Source: Accumulibacter sp.
GTDB taxonomy: Bacteria > Pseudomonadota > Gammaproteobacteria > Burkholderiales > Rhodocyclaceae
Assembly (NCBI GenBank): GCA_024235715.1
Contig: JACKLW010000014.1
Coordinates: 62,001-126,000, forward strand
Length of the DNA: 64,000 nucleotides
Direction of reading: 5' to 3'
Positions 56,979 through 64,000 of this stretch are shown one piece after another (the stretch's first letter is position 1; each line of letters begins with the position of its first letter). Both the position numbers and the translations under genes were made by a program. Below the pieces are notes generated by a model, which made no database searches, had not been told where the DNA came from, and was given only the letters and a program-made list of their open reading frames with translations.

Positions 56979-57321
56979 GGTCCTTCCCCCTTCGCATTGC
57001 ACAGATCAATGCCAACGGACAAAACCCAAGTGACCTGGTGGCCTGGAGCGGCCACGCGATTGACTGCCAGTGTTACGAGTCTACGACTTTGCCATTCGCC
57101 AAGAATAGACGATTCTGCTGGGGAGGATTCCTACGCACGCCGCGATTGCGGCGCCTGCCGCCTGTTGCCGGCGGCTTTCCGGTGCATGGTGGCCGTTAGG
57201 GGTCTGATGACCCGGTGTGGTTTCGGGAACAGTGTTCAGAGCGTCGACGCGCTGCACTACGACCGGTACGTCACGCGGCGAGGGCAGCGCGTCCTTGTTT
57301 CCTGCTATGCTACACGCCTTG

Positions 57322-57350
57322 ATTGTCAGCAAGATGTTGCGAGATGTCAA
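57322..57350 (-). promoter_or_regulatory. Candidate sigma70 promoter of the giant gene
   Basis: On the minus strand a perfect TTGACA (57345-57350) is followed after 17 bases by GACAAT (57322-57327, four of six matches to the -10). Start would be near 57315. Confidence 0.42.
57333..57347. promoter_or_regulatory. Direct repeat GATGT x2, possible operator
   Basis: GATGT occurs at 57333-57337 and 57343-57347, exactly one helical turn apart, overlapping the spacer and -35 of the candidate giant-gene promoter. It could bind the adjacent HTH regulator, but two pentamers can arise by chance. Confidence 0.25.
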
Positions 57351-57397
57351 CGTTTTCGGGTGGCGTCGTTCCCTCTTGACTTTTCTACAGGCGATGA

Positions 57398-57892
57398 ATG
57401 AGTAAACGCCCAGCCCATACGAATGCTTGGACGGACACCGGAGCAGCTGACCAGGTCCCCGCTCAACGGTCCGTGCCCGCGACGGAATCCGGCCCTCTGG
57501 CGGCGCGCCTGAAGGCGATCATCGGCGGCGAGTCGGTATCGTCCTTTGCGCGCAGGTGCGGCATCGCCGAGTCGGTGCTGCGGACCTATCTCAGGGACGG
57601 GCGCATGCCGCCGCTGGACAAGGCGGCGGCGCTGGCCGCGGCGGCCGGCGTCAGTGTCGACTGGCTGGCGACCGGCTGCGGCATGCGCGCTGTCGCGCAG
57701 GCGAGCCCGGCCTATGCGGTGAGCGGTCCGGCACCGGCCTTCGTCCCCGGGGCGCCAACCCTCGACGCGGCCGTTCTCGAAGGCGTCGTTAAGGCGGTGC
57801 TGCAGGGGCAGGGCGGGCAGGCTTCGCCCGAGCAGGCTGCGGCGATGATCCTCGATCTCTACGAGCGAAGCATCGACAGGCGCCAGCCGTGA
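57398..57892 (+). CDS. XRE/CI-repressor-like transcriptional regulator (164 aa)
   Basis: DNA-binding protein with a helix-turn-helix of the CI/XRE type at about residues 34-90: AARLKAIIGGESVSSFARRCGIAES, then VLRTYLRDGRMPPLDKAAALAAAAGVSVDWLATG, which matches the phage-repressor pattern ending in WL-x-TG. The N-terminal ~30 residues are Ala/Pro-rich and the C-terminal ~70 end in a short helix (EQAAAMILDLYE). No LexA-like peptidase domain is present. It overlaps the MarC-family gene by four bases (GTGA) and is divergent from the giant gene, of which it may be a regulator. Confidence 0.75.
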   Translation: MSKRPAHTNAWTDTGAADQVPAQRSVPATESGPLAARLKAIIGGESVSSFARRCGIAESVLRTYLRDGRMPPLDKAAALAAAAGVSVDWLATGCGMRAVAQASPAYAVSGPAPAFVPGAPTLDAAVLEGVVKAVLQGQGGQASPEQAAAMILDLYERSIDRRQP

Positions 57893-58491
57893 ACTACACC
57901 TTCGCCTCGGCGACGATCCTGCTGATCCTGATCACCGACCCGATCGGCAATATTCCGATCTTCGCCAATGCGCTGCGCCACGTCGCCCCCGAACGCCGCC
58001 CGTGGGTGATTTTGCGCGAGGTGCTGATCGCCTTTGTGCTGCTGCTGACGTTCATGTTCGTCGGCGACGGCTTTCTGCGGCTGATGAACCTCAGCGAACT
58101 GTCGCTGCAGATCGGCGGCGGCGTGATCCTCTTCCTGATCGCGCTGCGCATGATTTTCCCGCAGCCGAGTCTGGACGTGCCCGACACCTTCGGCGAGCCG
58201 CTGATCGTGCCGCTGGCGGTTCCGGCCATCGCCGGGCCGTCGGCGCTGGCGACCGTGCTGCTGCTGGTCTCGCAGGCGCCCGACCGGCGCCTGGAATGGA
58301 TCGGCGCGCTGTGCATCACCATGGCCCTGTCCGCCGTGGTGCTGGTGCTCGCCGAGCGCATTCAGCGCATCGCTGGCGAACGCTTCGTGGTCGCTCTCGA
58401 ACGGCTGATGGGCCTGGTGCTGGTCGCGGTGTCGATCGAAATGCTGCTGCGCGGGATCAGGACTTTCGTGCTGCAGCTTTCGAGCAGCTGA
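57889..58491 (+). CDS. MarC-family integral membrane protein
   Basis: Inner-membrane protein of 200 aa with six hydrophobic segments, beginning NYTFASATILLILITDPIGNIPIF, the MarC/YhgN-type start, and having the family motif PLAVPAIAGPSALATVLLL in the middle. The function is not established; it is not itself a multidrug exporter. It starts with GTG inside the end of the regulator gene (GTGA overlap), so the two form an operon. Confidence 0.85.
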   Translation: MNYTFASATILLILITDPIGNIPIFANALRHVAPERRPWVILREVLIAFVLLLTFMFVGDGFLRLMNLSELSLQIGGGVILFLIALRMIFPQPSLDVPDTFGEPLIVPLAVPAIAGPSALATVLLLVSQAPDRRLEWIGALCITMALSAVVLVLAERIQRIAGERFVVALERLMGLVLVAVSIEMLLRGIRTFVLQLSSS

Positions 58492-58600
58492 GTTCCGACG
58501 TCCGTCCGCCGTTGATGGCGATGGCACGTTTGTCGCCGGCCGAGCTGTCCTGTCCGCGTAACATGATGCTTCCCCTGGCGCGGTTTCTTGTGCCACGCTT

Positions 58601-59812
58601 ATGACCATGACACCCGTACAGTCCCTTGGTGAAACCCGCGCCGCCTGGCTGCTGGCAGGGGTGGAGTTCTTCTTTGCGCTGAGCTGGGTGGTGTACGTCA
58701 TTTTTCTTCCCGAGCTGCTGGCGCGCGGCGGCATCGAGAAACGCTATCTGCCGTGGCTTGTTGCCGCCGATCAGCTGGTTTTTGCGTTCGCCGACTGGTC
58801 GATGGGCGTCGCCGTCGACCGCGCGCGTTCCGCCTTGCGCCGGATCGGGCCGATGCTGGTGACGCTGTCGGCGGTTTCTGCACTGGCGATGCTGCTGCTG
58901 CCATGGCTGGCGCCGATGCCGCTGCTCTTCCTGTTGGCGACCGGCGTCTGGGTGGCAACGTCGTCGGCCTTGCGCGCGCCACCCTACGTGCTGCTGTCAC
59001 GCTACGCCGGCCGCGCGACCCTGCCGCGCCTGGCGGGCATCCAGTTGCTCGGGCTGGCGCTGGCGTCGGCGCTGGCGCCGTACCTGGCGATCACGATCAA
59101 GGGTGTCGATCCGGCGCTGCCCTTCCTGCTCAGTGCGCTGGCGGTCGCCGGCTCGGCGCTGGCGCTGGTCTATGTCGAGCGCCGATTGCCGGCCGCCGCA
59201 GCGCCGCCGGCTGCGGGACCAGCCGCGCAGCAGGGCACGGGCGGCGGCGCGAAGTCCGCAGAGTCCGCGAAGTCCACCTGGGCTTTCCTGCTGGTGCTGG
59301 CCTTGCTGCTCGGCTTCGGACAACAGGTGCACTCGCTGATCAACTCGGTGCCGCAGTTCAAGCGGCTGGCGGATCCGGCCTTGTTGCCGTGGCTGCTGCC
59401 GGTCTTCTGGATCGGGTTCAGCTTCGGTCTGCTCGGCGTCGGTCGCGTCGTGCGGACGCGCGGCGCGCTGCAGGTGCTGCGGATGGCCTGCGCATTCGGT
59501 GCTCTGGCGCTGGCCGGCGCGGCGCTCGCGGTATCGCTGGCGGCGCTGCTGCTGAGTCAGTTCGTCGCCGGGGTCTTCTGGGCCTTCATCCTGTGCGCGT
59601 CGATCGCTCTGGCCGGCGAGCGCGGCGCGCCGCTGCACACCGGCCGCAATACCGGCGCCCTGATGGCGACGCTGGCGGTGGCGACGTTTTCGCGCATCGG
59701 TCTGTCGGCTTCCGGCGGTGCAGCGGCGGCCGGCGTGTTGGTGCTCGACTGGCTGCCGGTGCTTCTCTGGTGCGCCGTTGCGGTGTTCCTGCGGCGGGCG
59801 CGGCCGACATAG
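58601..59812 (+). CDS. MFS permease
   Basis: Polytopic membrane protein of 403 aa with about twelve hydrophobic segments split by a central Ala/Pro/Gly-rich loop (about residues 200-225). The loop between helices 2 and 3 (DWSMGVAVDRAR) resembles the MFS GxxxDRxxR motif. The substrate is unknown. The ATG at 58601 precedes the first helix (ATG at 58607 is an alternative). It is convergent with nnrS, 26 bp apart. Confidence 0.75.
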   Translation: MTMTPVQSLGETRAAWLLAGVEFFFALSWVVYVIFLPELLARGGIEKRYLPWLVAADQLVFAFADWSMGVAVDRARSALRRIGPMLVTLSAVSALAMLLLPWLAPMPLLFLLATGVWVATSSALRAPPYVLLSRYAGRATLPRLAGIQLLGLALASALAPYLAITIKGVDPALPFLLSALAVAGSALALVYVERRLPAAAAPPAAGPAAQQGTGGGAKSAESAKSTWAFLLVLALLLGFGQQVHSLINSVPQFKRLADPALLPWLLPVFWIGFSFGLLGVGRVVRTRGALQVLRMACAFGALALAGAALAVSLAALLLSQFVAGVFWAFILCASIALAGERGAPLHTGRNTGALMATLAVATFSRIGLSASGGAAAAGVLVLDWLPVLLWCAVAVFLRRARPT

Positions 59813-59838
59813 CCGGGGGCGAGATACGGTAGCGTTGC

Positions 59839-60999
59839 TCAGTGCTCCTTGCCATCGACCCGCGGTTGCAGCAGGTAGGGGATATAGCGCCATCCGAGGA
59901 TCGCAAAACAGGCAAACCAGCAGGCCGCGGCGAGGTCGATCCAGCGCAGGTAGTCGGCCGGGTCGACCTGCGGGATGATGATGCGGAAGACGAAGCCGGC
60001 AATCATGATCCACAGCACGCTCTTGTCGAGGCGATCGAAGACGACTTTCCTGCCGGTGTGACCGTTGACGATGCGGATCAGCATGGCAGGGATGATCAGT
60101 CCCATGGCGCCGAAGGTGAAGACGTGCATCGGTAGCGAGCCAATCCACGCCGGCTGCGCAATCTGCGCGAGAAACTGGAGCAGCAGGTGGGCGACGATGG
60201 CCAGGTAGCCAAGATACATGATGCCGATGTCCAGCCTGCGCAGCGCCAGCTGCGGCTTCCAGAAGACGAAACGGACGAGCAGCAGCAGCGCCAGCAGCAG
60301 GCCGCTCCATGCCGAGAGTGCTGCCGGCAGCAGGCTGGCAAAGACGAGCAACAGGGCGAGCATCTTGATGCTGGTGTCGAGCGCCGGGTTGCGCAGGATG
60401 CCGACGCCCAGGGCGTTGCGCATGAACTGCGTCACCGTCCTTTCGAGCATGACCAGGAATGCGATCCGGAAGAGCGCCATGGTCATGTGCGCGCCGGCCT
60501 GGAAATTGTCCTCGCTGAGCAGCAGGTTCTTGGCCACCAGGAAGAGCGGCAGGATGATCAGAAAGAAATAGTTGTCGCGGAAGGAGTCGCTCTGGCGGTG
60601 GCGGATCAGCGACCACAGGAGCATGACGACGATCACTGCCAGGAAAAGGTTGCTGGAGAGGCGGAAAAGGACCGGCGGCAGCGAGCCGGCAAACCACATG
60701 CCGGCGCGTTCGAGCAGCCAGGCGCCGACCAGCAGGATCAGTGCCGTGCCGTGGTAGCCGCGGATCTTCACCCAGTTCTTGGTCGAGGTCAGCAGGAAGC
60801 CGCCCATCACCGCCCAGCCGAAGCCGAAGAACATTTCGTGCGCGTGCCACTGGACGGGCGAAAACGGCGCCGGCGGCGCGGTCAGGGCGCCCGCGAAGAG
60901 CAGCGCCCAGAGCATGGGCAGGGTCAGCCCGGACAGGCAGGCGAGGGCGAAGAAGGGTCTGAAACCGACCAGCCAGAGGGGTTGTTCCGAAAAGCGCAT
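59839..60999 (-). CDS. nnrS: NnrS family heme/copper-containing membrane protein
   Basis: Integral membrane protein of 386 aa with about twelve helices. Diagnostic motifs are WHAHEMFFGFG (about residues 51-61), KNLLLSEDNFQAG, FTFGAMGLIIPAMLIRIVNGHTGR (the NnrS signature, about 283-310) and the start GFRPFF. NnrS is associated with nitric-oxide stress tolerance during denitrification. No nitric- or nitrous-oxide reductase gene is nearby. Confidence 0.92.
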   Translation of the reverse strand: MRFSEQPLWLVGFRPFFALACLSGLTLPMLWALLFAGALTAPPAPFSPVQWHAHEMFFGFGWAVMGGFLLTSTKNWVKIRGYHGTALILLVGAWLLERAGMWFAGSLPPVLFRLSSNLFLAVIVVMLLWSLIRHRQSDSFRDNYFFLIILPLFLVAKNLLLSEDNFQAGAHMTMALFRIAFLVMLERTVTQFMRNALGVGILRNPALDTSIKMLALLLVFASLLPAALSAWSGLLLALLLLVRFVFWKPQLALRRLDIGIMYLGYLAIVAHLLLQFLAQIAQPAWIGSLPMHVFTFGAMGLIIPAMLIRIVNGHTGRKVVFDRLDKSVLWIMIAGFVFRIIIPQVDPADYLRWIDLAAACWFACFAILGWRYIPYLLQPRVDGKEH

Positions 61000-61116
61000 G
61001 CTCAGCTTGCCTCGACGTGGGTGTTGGTTGGAAGTGGCTGTGTCTGCAGGCGGATCGGGTGCCCGCCGGCTTGTCAGGCGAGGATTCTCGCGCAGCGACG
61101 GGCGCCTGGCTTTGAT

Positions 61117-61803
61117 CTAGAACGGCGCCGGAGACGAAAACCGCAGCGCCTGACCGCTCGCGGGATGCGCGAAGGCCAGCGCGTCGGCATGCAGCAGCAG
61201 GCGGCCGCTACCCGCGGCCGGGTCGGCGCAGCCGTAGAGTGCGTCGCCGATGATCGGGTTGCCGAGCGCCAGAAGGTGCACGCGCAACTGGTGTGTCCGC
61301 CCGGTCTGCGGAGACAGTGCGACCCGCGAGCGGTCGGTGGCCGGATCATGGCTGAGCAGCCGGTAGCGGGTGAGCGAGGGCTTGCCGGCAAGCCGATCGA
61401 CTTTCTGTCGCGGCCGCTGCGGCCAGTCGGCGCTCAGCGGCAGGTCGATCTCTCCGCAGCCCGCCGGCAGTTGGCCGGCGACGACGGCCAGGTAGCGTTT
61501 GTCGACCTGGCGTCTGGCGAACCTGTCGCCCAGGTGCCGCTGCATTTCCTTGCCGCGTGCCAGTACCATCAGGCCGGAGGTGTGCATGTCGAGGCGGTGT
61601 ACGCACAGCGCGTCGGGGAAGTCGGCCTGCACGCGCCGTGTCAGGCAGTCCTGCTTGTCTTCACTCCGGCCGGGAACCGAAAGCAGACCGGCGGGTTTGA
61701 TGACCACCAGCAGCGCTGCGTCGGCGAAGACGATTTGCGGTGCGCCACGGGGCGGCTTGCCGCAGGCGGTGGCGGGAAGGCGAGGGGTTTGGCTCGGGGG
61801 CAT
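61117..61803 (-). CDS. rluA: RNA pseudouridine synthase RluA
   Basis: Dual 23S rRNA/tRNA pseudouridine synthase of 228 aa, close to the roughly 220 aa of E. coli RluA and without an S4 domain. Visible motifs are VVIKPAGLLSVPGR, the catalytic HRLDMHTSGL (Asp in LD), KRYLAVVAG, and TGRTHQLRVHLLALGNPIIGD. RluA, rather than RluC/D, is favoured by the length and the VPGR motif. The ATG at 61803 begins shortly before the fold; the frame to 62007 is not protein-like. It is divergent from the crotonase gene. Confidence 0.85.
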   Translation of the reverse strand: MPPSQTPRLPATACGKPPRGAPQIVFADAALLVVIKPAGLLSVPGRSEDKQDCLTRRVQADFPDALCVHRLDMHTSGLMVLARGKEMQRHLGDRFARRQVDKRYLAVVAGQLPAGCGEIDLPLSADWPQRPRQKVDRLAGKPSLTRYRLLSHDPATDRSRVALSPQTGRTHQLRVHLLALGNPIIGDALYGCADPAAGSGRLLLHADALAFAHPASGQALRFSSPAPF

Positions 61804-61979
61804 GCGCGCAGCGGGTGGTGACGGGTCAGGGCATCCATTGTCCGCCAATTTCCGGCCGGCGGCAGCGGCCGGCAAATCAATTAAACTGCGCACCTTGGGT
61901 GCACGGTCGGCTTGCCGCGCTGCCCGGGTCAGGCCACGAACCAGAGCCGCCGACGAACGATCACTTCCAGGAGAGCCGC

Positions 61980-62807
61980 TTGAGCACTGATATTCCCGAG
62001 TTGACAACCATGCTCATCGTGTTGGACGAGGGCGTTGCCGAGATTACTCTCAATCGGCCCGAGCGGTCGAATGCCATCAACCAGGCGATGTGGCAGGAAC
62101 TGCGCATGGCCTTCGCCTGGGCCGACGAGTGCGAGGCGGTGCGGGTGGTGGTGCTCGGCGGTAGCGGGCGAAATTTCTGCTCCGGCATCGACCTGTCGAT
62201 GCTGGCCGGCGTTGCCCAGACAGTCGCGCACCGTGACCCGGCGCGCGGGCGCGAGGCGCTGCGGCGCGTGATCCTCGATCTGCAGGACTGCCTGTCGCGC
62301 GTCGAACGTTGCCGCAAGCCGGTGCTGGCCGCGATTCAGGGCGCCTGCATCGGCGGCGCGATCGACCTGGTGACCTGCTGCGACATGCGTTACGCTGCCG
62401 CCGACGTGCAGTTTGCGGTGCGTGAAATCGACGTCGGGATGACCGCCGACGTCGGCACGCTGCAGCGCCTGCCGCGGCTGGTTGCGGACGGCATTGCCCG
62501 CGAGATGGCCTATACCGGCCGCCGCGTCGATGGCTTCGAGGCGAAGCTGATCGGGCTGATAAACCAGATCTTCGAGACGCCCGAACTGCTGCTCGATGGG
62601 GTTCGCCAGATTGCCCGGACGATTGCCGCGAAGTCGCCGCTGGCGATCCGCGGCAGCAAGGAAATGCTCAACTACGGGCGCGACCATTCGGTGGCCGACG
62701 GCCTCAATTATGTCGCGACGTGGAATGCGTCGATGCTGACTTCGGCCGATCTCGAGGAGTCGCTGGCCGCGATGCGCGAGAAGCGGCCGCCGCGCTTCGG
62801 CGACTGA
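61980..62807 (+). CDS. Crotonase, delta(3,5)-delta(2,4)-dienoyl-CoA isomerase-like
   Basis: Crotonase-fold enzyme of 275 aa. The oxyanion-hole motifs are GSGRNFCSGIDLSML and GACIGGAIDLVTCCD. The segment FAVREIDVGMTADVGTLQRLP carries the Glu and Asp that act as acid/base in mammalian ECH1, and the end RDHSVADGLNYVATWNASML is also ECH1-like, so a dienoyl-CoA isomerase role in beta-oxidation of unsaturated acids is favoured over simple enoyl-CoA hydratase. I chose the TTG at 61980 because AGGAG ends six bases before it; the next in-frame ATG (62010) would lack that site. Confidence 0.8.
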   Translation: MSTDIPELTTMLIVLDEGVAEITLNRPERSNAINQAMWQELRMAFAWADECEAVRVVVLGGSGRNFCSGIDLSMLAGVAQTVAHRDPARGREALRRVILDLQDCLSRVERCRKPVLAAIQGACIGGAIDLVTCCDMRYAAADVQFAVREIDVGMTADVGTLQRLPRLVADGIAREMAYTGRRVDGFEAKLIGLINQIFETPELLLDGVRQIARTIAAKSPLAIRGSKEMLNYGRDHSVADGLNYVATWNASMLTSADLEESLAAMREKRPPRFGD

Positions 62808-62831
62808 GCTTCGCCTTGGGCCGCAACTAGC

Positions 62832-63770
62832 ATGGAGACGTTTGTCCACCACGTCGGGCTGGCGATGCCGCTGTTCGTGCTGGTGCTGGTCGGCTACCTG
62901 CTGATGCGCGGCTGTGGCTGGCCGAAGTCCATGTCCGAGGATCTCTCGCGCTTCGTCTTCTCGGTGGCCCTGCCGGCGATGCTCTTCCGGATGATGAGCG
63001 ACTTCTCGAAGCTGCCGCCGGTCGATGCGCGCTTGCTGATCGCTTTCTTCGGCGGTTGCCTGATCGTCTTTGTCATCGGCCGCCTGGTCGCCTGGCGGCT
63101 GTTCGCGCTCGACGGCGTCGGTCAGTCGGTGTTTGCGCTTGGCGGCGTGTTCTCGAACAACGTCCTGCTCGGTCTGCCGCTGGCCAAGGTCGCCCTCGGG
63201 GTGGCAGCGGTCCCGTCGGTGGCGCTGGTGCTGGTGTTCAACGCGCTGATCCTGTGGACACTGCTCAGCGTGTCCATCGAGTGGGCGCTGCACGGCAGCT
63301 TCTCGCCGCGCGGTTTCGCCAGGACGGCGTGGGGCGTGCTGACCAACCCGATCGTCGCCGGCATTCTCTCCGGCGCGCTGTTCGGCCTCGCCGGCTGGCC
63401 GCTGCCGACACTGATTGCGCAGCCGCTGGGCATGCTGGCGCAGGCAGCTGCGCCGCTGGCGCTGATCGCCCTTGGCATGGGGCTGGCCGAATACGGGGTG
63501 CGCGCCGGCTGGCGGATCAGCGTCGCCATCTGCGTGCTGAAGCTGATCGTGCAGCCGCTGGTGGTCTGGTCGCTGGCGCTGCTGATCGGCCTGCCGGCAA
63601 TGGAGACGCAGGTGGTGGTGCTGCTTGCCTCGCTGGCCGTCGGCGCCAACGTCTATCTGATGTCGCGTCAGTTCAACACCCTGGAGGGGCCGGTGGCGAG
63701 CAGCCTGGTGTTGTCGACGGCACTGGCCGCGCTGAGTACGCCGTTGCTGATGACGCTGACCGGCAGCTGA
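62832..63770 (+). CDS. AEC family transporter
   Basis: Membrane permease of 312 aa with about ten hydrophobic segments in two inverted halves. Typical AEC features are LVLVGYLLMRGCGW near the start, FSNNVLLGLPLAK in the middle, and GMGLAEYGV followed by LKLIVQPLVVW in the second half; the family includes auxin-carrier-like and malonate/dicarboxylate permeases. The substrate is unknown. It starts 25 bp after the crotonase, on the same strand. Confidence 0.8.
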   Translation: METFVHHVGLAMPLFVLVLVGYLLMRGCGWPKSMSEDLSRFVFSVALPAMLFRMMSDFSKLPPVDARLLIAFFGGCLIVFVIGRLVAWRLFALDGVGQSVFALGGVFSNNVLLGLPLAKVALGVAAVPSVALVLVFNALILWTLLSVSIEWALHGSFSPRGFARTAWGVLTNPIVAGILSGALFGLAGWPLPTLIAQPLGMLAQAAAPLALIALGMGLAEYGVRAGWRISVAICVLKLIVQPLVVWSLALLIGLPAMETQVVVLLASLAVGANVYLMSRQFNTLEGPVASSLVLSTALAALSTPLLMTLTGS

Positions 63771-63787
63771 GCAGGCGCGGTGCTTCG

Positions 63788-64000
63788 TCAGTCGCGACGG
63801 CTGCCGGCGATGGCGCGCAGGAACTCGTTGCGCGCCTGTTCCGAGTGCTCGAACTCACCGATGAACGCCTGGGTGACGACCCGCTCGTCACCGCGCCGGT
63901 CTTCGCCGAGCAGCAGGCACAGCTGCTCGGCCTCGACGACGCAGGCTGCGCCGCGCGCCTTGCCGTGTCGCATCAGGGCTTCGGCGATGTCGCGCGTCAT
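63788..64000 (-). CDS. folE: GTP cyclohydrolase I, C-terminal part (5' end outside window)
   Basis: At least 70 C-terminal residues; the frame remains open to the edge of the window, so the true start is beyond 64000. The fragment has RDIAEALM, VVEAEQLCLLLGEDRRGDERVVTQAFIGEF and ARNEFLRAI, the end of the GTP cyclohydrolase I fold, which catalyses the first step of folate/pterin synthesis. It is convergent with the AEC gene, 17 bp apart. Confidence 0.75.
   Translation of the reverse strand: MTRDIAEALMRHGKARGAACVVEAEQLCLLLGEDRRGDERVVTQAFIGEFEHSEQARNEFLRAIAGSRRD

Larger units (their letters stand above)
56979..57397. other. Divergent intergenic region between the giant gene and the XRE regulator
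   Basis: This 419-bp stretch separates the giant gene (minus) from the regulator gene (plus). It holds the giant gene's Shine-Dalgarno, a candidate sigma70 promoter directed at the giant gene (57322-57350) and a 10-bp-spaced direct repeat beside it. The leader implied for the giant mRNA is long (about 340 bases). No gene-like frame was found. Confidence 0.5.

Noticed and set aside
18696-56978. RTX (GGxGxDxLx) calcium repeats for type I secretion
   Set aside because: Scanning the protein found only isolated glycine-rich bits, no tandem nonapeptides.
56985-57030. TTGGCATTG...TGCA upstream of the giant gene as a sigma54 -24/-12 promoter
   Set aside because: The GG and GC dinucleotides are two bases too far apart for sigma54.

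Overview
The window is high-GC DNA (about 65% in 60-base stretches counted by eye). Its housekeeping-type genes look betaproteobacterial: a glcDEF glycolate oxidase set, RhlE, a DUF1631 protein, Tas, NnrS, RluA and FolE. A Rhodocyclales/Accumulibacter-like host is my inference from protein flavour; no rRNA or other taxonomic marker is present. No tRNA, rRNA, IS element or CRISPR array was seen.

Layout. 1-5876 (+): end of glcD, then glcE, glcF, an AMP-forming acyl-CoA synthetase, a small unknown and a PP2C phosphatase. 5850-9652 (-): rhlE and a DUF1631 gene. 9844-10881 (+): tas. 10900-15886 (-): a small lipoprotein, a small ORF coupled to an SLC13/TrkA-C permease, a 142-aa unknown, and a phospholipase D-FHA fusion. 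16317-18553: an envelope cluster with two YkuD L,D-transpeptidases around a Braun-type lipoprotein that ends in lysine. The lipoprotein has a recognisable promoter and an intrinsic terminator.

18696-56978 (-) is one uninterrupted gene of 12,760 codons (about 1.3 MDa), 60% of the window. From N to C terminus the protein has: a LEPR-XLL motif; about 16 paired PPC-like beta-repeats; 23 CARDB repeats, twelve of which form a duplicated six-domain block; an in-frame microsatellite; a long segment I cannot assign; a beta-propeller; about nine Ig/cadherin-like repeats; a YD/RHS-like stretch; a dockerin-like pair of calcium loops; a second propeller; a peptidoglycan-binding-like motif; a GH19 glycosidase; a matrixin-type zinc site; cadherin-like domains; and a DUF4114-like C-terminus. 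The part with the GH19 module lies in a clearly AT-richer island (about 21.3-23.65 kb), suggesting a transferred lytic module. I read the protein as a giant surface or secreted adhesin armed with a wall hydrolase and a protease. That role is inference.

57398-64000: divergently from the giant gene lies an XRE/CI-type regulator overlapping a MarC-family gene. Then come an MFS permease, nnrS, rluA, a dienoyl-CoA-isomerase-like crotonase, an AEC transporter and the 3' end of folE. The regulator faces the giant gene across 419 bp holding a candidate sigma70 promoter and a 10-bp-spaced direct repeat, so it is a natural candidate controller.
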